NCBI GenBank assembly: GCA_050944455.1
Contig: JBMNRC010000018.1
Coordinates: forward strand, 1 to 58,776
Direction: 5' to 3'
Origin: Anthropogastromicrobium sp050944455
GTDB taxonomy: Bacteria > Bacillota > Clostridia > Lachnospirales > Lachnospiraceae
Length of the DNA stretch: 58,776 nucleotides
Position numbers and translations under genes: made by a program. The number at the start of each line of letters is the position of its first letter. The stretch's first letter is position 1. The notes beneath the pieces were generated by a model that was not told the origin of the DNA, searched no databases, and saw nothing but the letters and a program-made list of their open reading frames with translations. Positions 52,926 through 58,776 of this stretch are shown here, one piece after another.

Positions 52926-52989
52926 TGATTACTTTGTGGTAATCAATTTCTTTTCTGCCCTGTTTTATTTAGGATGTATTTTGATACAT
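52926..52989. promoter_or_regulatory. Two perfect inverted repeats, possible regulator sites
   Basis: TGATTAC-N6-GTAATCA (52926-52945) and ATGTAT-N4-ATACAT (52974-52989) lie in AT-rich DNA between the regulator gene and its divided target operon. Their symmetry suggests protein-binding sites; neither has the features of a good terminator. Confidence 0.4.
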
Positions 52990-53240
52990 ACCCGGCTGTC
53001 CGCGGTTCCCAATAAGCCTCCGGAATACCGTTCTCCGGCTCCCGGATATTCCCTGCGGGACGGCCTCCGGCAGCGAGGGGGGAACACCTCGCCGCCCGGC
53101 CGGAATCCTGGCCGGCAGCGCGGACAGGGCTGAACGGCTCCCGCGCAGAGAGTCCGCCGGCTGCGCCGAAAGGCAGATCCTGTCTGCGCGGGCCGCGGCC
53201 CGGCACAGAGCCTTCTCTATCCGCGCCGGGTCCGCCAATG

Positions 53241-54308
53241 TCAGTCTGACGCCTTTCCCCTGGAGGATTCCTCTTCTTTTTCGTGTTTCCTCCGGTATTC
53301 TCCCGGCGAGAGGGACTCATTGGCGCTGAAAAAGCGGATGAAATTCTGGGCATTGCTGTACCCCAGCCGCCGGGCGATCTCCGCTACCGGGTATTCCGTC
53401 TTCAGCAGCATCGCTTTCGCCTGCCGCATCTTCTCTTCCGACTGGAGGCGCTTATAGGTCGTACCCTTGCGGCTCAGGATTTTCCACACGTAGCTGGGAT
53501 GGTAATTCATAAGGCTGGCGCATTCTGCCAGGGAGATGTTTCCCCGTCTTTCATTAAGGATACCGATGACCTGCCCGTAGACGCGGTTGACGGTATCTTT
53601 CTTTACGCTGTCCAGCGACCACACTTTCAGGTTCCTGTACTCCGCGATCAGCGGCGCCAGCTGGCGGAAGCCGATTTTTCCGCCTCCGAGCAGCGGCCCG
53701 TACTCTTTCCCGTCGTCATCAAAGCGGAACACCGGAAGGTCATTGACAAAGAACTGCACTGCCGCGCCTTTCCGGATCAGGGTCAGGCGATAGAAATCCC
53801 GGCATTCTTCCGCGTCGGGGATCGGGTCCGCCCCCTGCGCGGTCAGGTAAAACCCATAGCTCTTGCGCAGGTTGCAGGTGTGGAATGCCCGCTCGTCCGG
53901 CTCCTTGCGGCGGAAGTAGGAAACATGGAAGGCATTGATCGCGCCGTGATGATACTGCGGGTATTCCCCGGTCCGGCAGGGAAGAGACGGGGAAAACAGA
54001 TCCTCGCCTCTGCGGCCTCTCGCGGAGAAGAACAGCATTGCGAGCCCCGGCTCCCGGACCGGCCTGAAATCCCATTCGATGCGGACTTCAGCCGGAAATT
54101 CCTCCGGGCACCAGAAAACATAGTTGGCCTTCTGCCCGTCAGCTGCCGGGCGCGCGTTTTCCATGCGCAGGCAGCCGTTCTCAAAGCTGATCCGGGCTTT
54201 GCCCTCCAGCACAAAATCCTTCACATCCTCAGGCGCCGCCAGCGGATTCTCATAGATAAGCTCTGACCTGTCGGCCAGCTCCTCCAGGACATTCTGTAAA
54301 GTTTCCAT
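53241..54308 (-). CDS. AraC-family regulator fused to a YesU-like (DUF1961) domain
   Basis: A 355-residue protein. Residues about 15-231 match the whole YesU/DUF1961 family, a lectin-like jelly roll found in rhamnogalacturonan clusters; examples are FWCPEEFPAEVRIEW, RTGEYPQYHHGAINAFHVSYFRR and GGGKIGFRQLAPLIAEYRNLKVW. Residues about 245-345 are a two-HTH AraC DNA-binding domain (NISLAECASLMNYHPSYVWKIL and EIARRLGYSNAQNFIRFF). No signal peptide or membrane helix. The likely role is sensing intracellular pectin fragments through the lectin domain and controlling the adjacent transporter and lyase genes. AraC-type polarity suggests activation. Neither ligand nor sites are proven. Confidence 0.85.
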   Translation of the reverse strand: METLQNVLEELADRSELIYENPLAAPEDVKDFVLEGKARISFENGCLRMENARPAADGQKANYVFWCPEEFPAEVRIEWDFRPVREPGLAMLFFSARGRRGEDLFSPSLPCRTGEYPQYHHGAINAFHVSYFRRKEPDERAFHTCNLRKSYGFYLTAQGADPIPDAEECRDFYRLTLIRKGAAVQFFVNDLPVFRFDDDGKEYGPLLGGGKIGFRQLAPLIAEYRNLKVWSLDSVKKDTVNRVYGQVIGILNERRGNISLAECASLMNYHPSYVWKILSRKGTTYKRLQSEEKMRQAKAMLLKTEYPVAEIARRLGYSNAQNFIRFFSANESLSPGEYRRKHEKEEESSRGKASD

Positions 54309-54336
54309 TTTCCCTCAGTCTCTCTCTTCGTCTCAG

Positions 54337-56121
54337 TCAGGAAGCCCGGCTGGAATCGGATTTCCCGCTGTCCGCTATATTCTCTATGTTGATGTACTTT
54401 TCCATCTCACGGAAAGTCAGCGAGCTGTAATTCAGGTAGGCGGCCATCGCCTCGTACTGGTCAGAAGAGGAACCGCTGATCATATCAATCATGTCAGCCG
54501 TCTGGTAATACCCTGCCGCGTAGGGCAGGTAGACGGCCGGGTCGTTCATGGTGGATTCATACCAGTCTGTCAGGTCGCTCGTGCCGATATCATAGTAATT
54601 GCTGAGAAAATCCTTCATATCGTTCACATCCCAGCCGTAATAATTGACGCCGATATCGACCATTGCGGAGAGAGCCATGCCGAGACTGTTGTTGATCGCC
54701 CATGCCTTCTGCGTGTTTTCCGGCATATCCGTCCAGCTGAGGGCGACCTCCTCCACGTAAAACGCCCAGCCCTCGGTGGTTCCGGTGCTGGAGATCAGGT
54801 CCTCGACCTTGTACTCCCGGATGTTCTGGTTGACGTACTGAATCTGGTACAGGTGTCCCGGGAAGCCCTCGTGGGCGAGAGTCGTCCACATGGTCACGGA
54901 GTCATCCGGGCTCACCTCATCGCCGTTCACGCGGATGACGTTGCGGTCCAGGTCATCCATGGGCGGGGACAGGTAATAAGCCATCTGGTTTTCGACTTTC
55001 AGGGCGTCGGGAAGATAGCTGACCGTGTAGTCCGTGTGTTCGATGGCAGGGAAATACTCCTCCGTATACGACCGCAGCTCGCTTAATGTCTCATCCGCGT
55101 CCGAAATATCCAGGTCGTAGGAGTCCACAGCCTGCACCGCTTCATAGTCCGTCATGTACAGCTGCTGGAGTTCGATGATTTCCTCATCAACCTTGCCGCT
55201 CAGGTAATTGTAGATTTCATCGGGATCCATGTCGGTTCCGGTGTAGGACTTTGCAAGGAGCGCGTAGTATTCTTTGCCCTGGTCGTAGGAGCAGAGCGGC
55301 TTCGAATCGGTCGTCTCCTTCTGCGAAAGCTCGTCGTAGAATGACTCGAAGCCCGGAATCACCTCATTTTCAATGATATCCGTCACCTGGGCCGTGTAAT
55401 CCGTCTTCTGCTCGTCCGTCAGACCGCACTCTTCCAGGTTTGAGGTGAACGCCGCCAGATACGGATGGTTTTCCAGCGTAACCTTGCTGTCCTTGTCCTC
55501 CAGCAGGGCGTCGACCGCGTATTGCGTCGGGCCGTAGCCGAGCTCCGCCTGGTAATCCACTTCTTTCAGGATCTCCTGGAGAAAACGGGGGACGTCCTCA
55601 AGGATTTTGATATAGTTCTGCACATCGGTTTCGTTCAGCAGATAATATTCGGTGATCGTTGTGTCGAGCGAACCCATGATGCCGCTCATCGGCCCCAGCG
55701 TATTCTCGTAGTCCGGAAGCGCCAGCAGCGTGTTTTCCTCGTCGATGAATTCCAGGATCATGTCGTACACCTGGACCTGGTGCTCGGTGAGCTGCGACGT
55801 GTCAATCCCTTCCAGCTCGGCGGAAACCTTGTCCAGAAGCTCCTGCTCCTCCGTAAGCTCCTCCGAGAACCCGCCGAGCGGCTCATCCGCCAGCACCGGG
55901 TTCTCCGGGTTTGCCTCCTCATAGTGAAGATTGACCGGGCTGATCGCCATCAGCCCGTCGTACAGGTCGTCCGCCGCCGTCTGCAGCGCCTGCTGCGCTT
56001 CATTCTGCTCCGCCTCCGCCGTCTCGGTTTCGGATTCCGCAGAAGCCGCGGCCGGGCCGGATACCGCGAGGACTGCAGCCATAACCAGGACCGCAGCCGC
56101 GCTCATTCTGTGTTTTTTCAT
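54337..56121 (-). CDS. Secreted DUF885 family metallopeptidase-like protein
   Basis: A 594-residue exported protein. A signal peptide (about 1-28, ending AAASA) precedes an acidic linker. The DUF885 core has the zinc motif HEGFPGH with a third ligand probably in TTEGWAFYVEE downstream. The DUF885 family is thought to be metalloproteases of gluzincin type. No lipobox, so it is released or wall-trapped. AAAGGAGG precedes the ATG. It lies 28 bp upstream of the AraC-type regulator on the same strand and may share its transcript. Substrate is unknown. Confidence 0.85.
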   Translation of the reverse strand: MKKHRMSAAAVLVMAAVLAVSGPAAASAESETETAEAEQNEAQQALQTAADDLYDGLMAISPVNLHYEEANPENPVLADEPLGGFSEELTEEQELLDKVSAELEGIDTSQLTEHQVQVYDMILEFIDEENTLLALPDYENTLGPMSGIMGSLDTTITEYYLLNETDVQNYIKILEDVPRFLQEILKEVDYQAELGYGPTQYAVDALLEDKDSKVTLENHPYLAAFTSNLEECGLTDEQKTDYTAQVTDIIENEVIPGFESFYDELSQKETTDSKPLCSYDQGKEYYALLAKSYTGTDMDPDEIYNYLSGKVDEEIIELQQLYMTDYEAVQAVDSYDLDISDADETLSELRSYTEEYFPAIEHTDYTVSYLPDALKVENQMAYYLSPPMDDLDRNVIRVNGDEVSPDDSVTMWTTLAHEGFPGHLYQIQYVNQNIREYKVEDLISSTGTTEGWAFYVEEVALSWTDMPENTQKAWAINNSLGMALSAMVDIGVNYYGWDVNDMKDFLSNYYDIGTSDLTDWYESTMNDPAVYLPYAAGYYQTADMIDMISGSSSDQYEAMAAYLNYSSLTFREMEKYINIENIADSGKSDSSRAS

Positions 56122-56159
56122 CTGTCTGACCTCCTTTTTCCCTTATCGGTTTTTTCTGG

Positions 56160-56350
56160 TATTTTCTGTTCTGTCTTCCAGTTTCTGTTTTGCCGCTGTT
56201 TTCTGTTCTGTCTGCGGCTTTCTGTTCTGCCGCTGTTTTCTGTTTTATCTGCTGTTTCGTTCTGCCGGCTGCGGTTATTCCGCCTGCCGCTCTCTGTCTG
56301 GTCTGCCGCTGCGCTCTGCCGGCTGCGGTTATTCCGCCTGCCGCTCCGGT
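56160..56350. repeat. CTGTTCTGCCGCTG-type degenerate repeats with a 32-bp exact duplicate
   Basis: The gap between the DUF885 and acetylesterase genes is filled by degenerate CTGTTTTCTGTTCTGCCGCTG units. A perfect 32-bp duplicate occurs at 56261-56292 and 56315-56346 (54 bp apart). The minus-strand open frame through it is Arg/Asn/Gln-rich and not a gene. Confidence 0.8.
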
Positions 56351-56409
56351 CCCCTCTGTCTTCTGGTCCTGAATTGTTTCTGACCTTCCCGGCCTTTTTC
56401 CGCCGCCGG

Positions 56410-57183
56410 TCAGCCGTCAGGCTGGTCCCTGAGCTCGGAAGCCAGGGCCGAAAGCCTCGGCTCCCGGCGGATTTCATCCGCCAGAAGGCCGGCGAAACAC
56501 AGCGCTCCTTCCCTCTTCAGGTGCGCGTTGTCCTCGCTGCCTTCACAGTACAGCCCGCCCGGGTACTCACCCTTCAGCGTCCACATGAACAGCTTTTTGG
56601 TTTTTTCGGGTCCGAGTTCCTCGACCGCCCTGCGGGAATCCTCCCCCAGGTCCAGGCAGATCAGGTTCTTTTTTGCCGCGAAATCCATCATGGCGTCGCG
56701 ATACTCCGGAAAGCTCACCGGCACATGCCCGCGGCTGTCGAACTGCCGCATGGCTACGGCCGTGACCAGAACCGGAACGGCTCCGCGCATCAGCGCTTCA
56801 TCTGTGTACAGCTGAAGCCATGCCGGATAGTCCTTCACCGGGATGAATCTCTCCGGCCGCTTTTCGTTGGCGTCATTGTGGGCGAACTGGATAAAGAGAT
56901 AGTCTCCCCGGCCAAGGCACGAAGCGATGTCGTCCAGGCGCCCTTCCTCCCAGAAGGTCCGCATGCTGCGCCCGGCGTACGCCCGGTTGTCCACGGCTAT
57001 TCGCGGCGTATCATACCGCACCGCCGACGGGAAAACAGAGCTGTCGGGATGATGTTCCTCCACGGTTTCCCCCGGCCGCGCAAAATACTCGATCAGCACC
57101 TGGCCCCAGCCGGTCTGAGGAACATATTCCTTCGTGTACGACATGACCGTGGAATCCGAGGCAATATAAATCACAGGTTTCAT
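56410..57183 (-). CDS. Rhamnogalacturonan acetylesterase, CE12-like (SGNH)
   Basis: A 257-residue SGNH hydrolase. The ATG at 57183 has GGAGG. Block I is ASDSTVM with nucleophile Ser11, block II NRAYAGRSMRTF, block III IQFAHND, and block V DNAHLKREGA. This is the pattern of CE12 enzymes such as YesT and RhgT, which remove acetyl groups from rhamnogalacturonan. No signal peptide, so it works inside the cell on imported oligosaccharides. It differs from the CE2-like esterase at 9.5 kb by lacking an N-terminal beta domain. Confidence 0.9.
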   Translation of the reverse strand: MKPVIYIASDSTVMSYTKEYVPQTGWGQVLIEYFARPGETVEEHHPDSSVFPSAVRYDTPRIAVDNRAYAGRSMRTFWEEGRLDDIASCLGRGDYLFIQFAHNDANEKRPERFIPVKDYPAWLQLYTDEALMRGAVPVLVTAVAMRQFDSRGHVPVSFPEYRDAMMDFAAKKNLICLDLGEDSRRAVEELGPEKTKKLFMWTLKGEYPGGLYCEGSEDNAHLKREGALCFAGLLADEIRREPRLSALASELRDQPDG

Positions 57184-57330
57184 TTTCCTGCCTCCGGAAG
57201 TACAGAATCTTCTCATTACCCGTATCGTATTCTAACAGATTGAATGCAAGAAATCCACAGGAGCGGAAAACTGATGGCGGAAGGTTTTTCCGCACAGCGA
57301 AATAAGCTGCGGCGGTTTTTCCAAAAGATG

Positions 57331-57450
57331 GTGCGAACACCGGCAGAGTTTCCCCGCAGCCGGAATGGCGGCGGCGGGTTTGCCAACAGCGGGTGTGAAC
57401 ACCGGCAGGGTTTTCCCCGCAGCCGGAATGGCGGCGGCGGGTTTCCGGTG
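57331..57450. repeat. 62-bp direct repeat
   Basis: Two near-identical copies start at 57331 and 57393 with GTGYGAACACCGGCAGRGTT. A weaker related string (GCGGCGGTTTTTCC) precedes them. Confidence 0.85.
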
Positions 57451-57467
57451 CGGCAGGGATCCTGAAT

Positions 57468-57495
57468 AAAAAACTCCCGGGAATATTCCCGGGAG
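57468..57495 (-). terminator. Terminator of the AspT-like gene
   Basis: Perfect arms CTCCCGGGAA/TTCCCGGGAG (57474-57495) are followed on the minus strand by TTTTTT. It lies 40 bp past the stop. Confidence 0.92.
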
Positions 57496-57535
57496 CCATG
57501 TATTCCCTGCCGGCAGGATCCGCAGGTCCGCCGGG

Positions 57536-58717
57536 TCAGAAAGTAAACAAGGTAACGATAAACTGGGCCATCAGCACGACGCACACCAGCGCCACCGGAT
57601 AGGTGGAGGCGTACGGGGTCGCGACGTCGTCGGTACCGGACGTCTGGATCAGCGTGCCCAGGGCCGGCGTCGAAGTCATGCCGCCGCAGATCGAACCCAG
57701 AGAGTTGAGGATCGGCAGTTTGAGAACCTTGGACGCGAACAGGTAGCCGAGGATCATCGGAACCAGGGTGATCAGCGCACCATAGACGAACAGCATCGGT
57801 CCGTGCTCGCGTAGAATCTCGACGAATCCGGCTCCGCCCTTGACGCCTGCCGCGATCAGGAACAGGACCAGGCCGAGTTCACGCATGCACTTCAGGATAT
57901 CTTTGTTGGTGTTCAGCTCGAACGGGCCGATATGCCCGAAGTGTCCGAGAATCAGGCCGGCGATCAGCGGTCCGCCGGAAGTGCCCAGCGAGAACGAAGC
58001 GCCGCCCGGGAGCGGAATCTTGATATTTCCGAGAACAATGCCGAAAGCAACCGCCAGGAAAAGAGTCATCATGCCGAGCGGCTCAACCTGAATGAGCTTT
58101 CTGGCTTTCTTCGGCTTTTCCGGCGAGGACTGGGAGAGTTCCAGCTCATTTCTCGCCTTGTCCATGTTTACTCCGAGGATCTTCGGCAGGAGCTGGACAA
58201 AGAAAACCACGCCGAGCACGCCGAACGGATAGGCGATGCCGTAGCCCGTCGCAACGGCCGTGCTGCCCGCGTCGCCGGAAACAGTTTCAGCCGCCTCCTG
58301 CGCTGCAGCGAGGCCCGGGGTGCTGGTGAGGGCGCCGGCCATCAGACCGGCGGCCAGATCGGAATCGACGCTGGTGACCGCCGCGATCAGCACGGTGATC
58401 GCCGCACCGCTGAAGATGATCACCAGGGCGATCAGGACATAGGATTTGATGTTTTTCACGAAGTTGTGGAAAAATTTCGGTCCGGCCATCAGACCGACTG
58501 CCGCGACGAACGTGGCCACACCGAAACTGTTCACAAATCCGGGAACCTGCGCGCCGAAATGGCCCGCGATCAGCGCAACGATCAGGACGCCCGCGTCGCC
58601 GATCTCAATGCCCTTGATGCGGATGCGTCCGAGAAAATACCCGAGCACGCCGATCGAGAACACCTGGAACAGGGAGTTGGCCATCAGTGTGCTGAAAAAA
58701 TTCTGTATTACGTTCAT
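57536..58717 (-). CDS. AspT/YidE-like putative membrane transporter
   Basis: A 393-residue polytopic protein made of two homologous halves, as in the AspT/YidE/YbjL group. Each half carries the duplicated signature: ALTSTPGLAAAQ in the first, and GGPLIAGLILGHFG with GGMTSTPALG in the second. Known members exchange aspartate and alanine or other acids. Typical members carry two RCK/TrkA-C domains between the halves; here there is only a short charged linker (about 190-220). Substrate is unknown. GGAGG precedes the ATG. No partner gene is visible in the window. Confidence 0.82.
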   Translation of the reverse strand: MNVIQNFFSTLMANSLFQVFSIGVLGYFLGRIRIKGIEIGDAGVLIVALIAGHFGAQVPGFVNSFGVATFVAAVGLMAGPKFFHNFVKNIKSYVLIALVIIFSGAAITVLIAAVTSVDSDLAAGLMAGALTSTPGLAAAQEAAETVSGDAGSTAVATGYGIAYPFGVLGVVFFVQLLPKILGVNMDKARNELELSQSSPEKPKKARKLIQVEPLGMMTLFLAVAFGIVLGNIKIPLPGGASFSLGTSGGPLIAGLILGHFGHIGPFELNTNKDILKCMRELGLVLFLIAAGVKGGAGFVEILREHGPMLFVYGALITLVPMILGYLFASKVLKLPILNSLGSICGGMTSTPALGTLIQTSGTDDVATPYASTYPVALVCVVLMAQFIVTLFTF

Positions 58718-58776
58718 ATGCCTCCGGAAAACTGCAGAATCAGCCGGCGGGACCGCCCTCCGCGGGCCCGCCGGCA

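Larger units (their letters stand above)
52630..53240. other. AT-rich control region between the AraC-type regulator and the transporter operon
   Basis: 611 bp with no gene. The part at 52741-52990 is far more AT-rich than the surroundings. It contains the transporter promoter, the regulator's terminator, and two perfect inverted repeats at 52926-52945 and 52974-52989. The part at 53000-53240 is GC-rich without recognisable signals. Confidence 0.65.
57184..57535. other. Gap upstream of the acetylesterase
   Basis: 352 bp without a gene. It contains the 62-bp repeat (57331-57450) and the terminator of the AspT-like gene. TAGAAT preceded by TGT (57231-57226, minus strand) could be an extended -10 for the esterase, without a good -35. 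Confidence 0.5.

Noticed and set aside
56118..56477. A 119-codon frame rich in Arg, Asn and Gln
   Set aside because: It reads the degenerate repeat and overlaps the acetylesterase gene.

Overview
The window is about 58.8 kb of GC-rich DNA (roughly 57% GC by eye). It has Firmicutes-type gene order, AGGAGG-type ribosome sites and sigma-A promoters with 17-bp spacers. The mraZ-to-ftsZ cluster, DUF1292 beside gltX, the DnaJ/DUF5685/zinc-ribbon trio and MsmX-dependent-type sugar transporters suggest an anaerobic Clostridia, most likely a plant-glycan-using member of Lachnospiraceae. The family is an inference; there is no rRNA or tRNA gene here. Most genes lie on the minus strand.

1-9.5 kb: the N-terminal part of a large repeat-rich Cna-B/SpaA surface protein, preceded by a long leader RNA with tandem hairpins and a terminator-like hairpin. 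Next come a GH109-like oxidoreductase, a GH120 beta-xylosidase-like enzyme and an inositol-monophosphatase-family enzyme, then the divergent aminopeptidase C gene. 9.5-17.5 kb: a cytoplasmic CE2-like SGNH esterase, a stand-alone OLD-family nuclease, a DnaJ/DUF5685/zinc-ribbon operon and an ABC-F ATPase.

17.7-27.5 kb: a compact division and cell-wall (dcw) cluster, transcribed mraZ-rsmH-ftsL-pbp-mraY-murD-ftsQ-ftsZ. It has a clear promoter, three MraZ boxes at 10-bp spacing, an N-terminally extended MraZ and a penicillin-binding protein with acidic insertions. ftsW, murG, murC and ftsA are not in it. 27.8-33.2 kb: ychF and a UvrD-type helicase, then gltX-DUF1292 in the opposite direction.

33.7-57.2 kb: a sugar-acid and pectin island. 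DUF4867 with an L-fucose-isomerase-like enzyme, a fructose-6-phosphate-aldolase-like enzyme and a NodB deacetylase are followed by uxaC-uxaB-uxaA, which convert galacturonate or glucuronate to 2-keto-3-deoxygluconate. Then come a PL11 rhamnogalacturonan lyase, a PcRGLX/YetA-type exo-lyase, a two-permease sugar ABC transporter with its binding protein, a regulator that fuses a complete YesU-like (DUF1961) lectin domain to an AraC HTH, a secreted DUF885 peptidase and a CE12-type rhamnogalacturonan acetylesterase. None of the glycan enzymes has a signal peptide. The likely scheme is import of rhamnogalacturonan-I oligosaccharides, cytoplasmic deacetylation and lysis, and galacturonate catabolism by UxaCBA. 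The window ends with an AspT/YidE-like membrane protein.

A recurrent feature is that many intergenic spaces contain short degenerate tandem repeats (22-68 bp units), each with its own sequence. Several are not multiples of 3 bp and produce only spurious ORFs.
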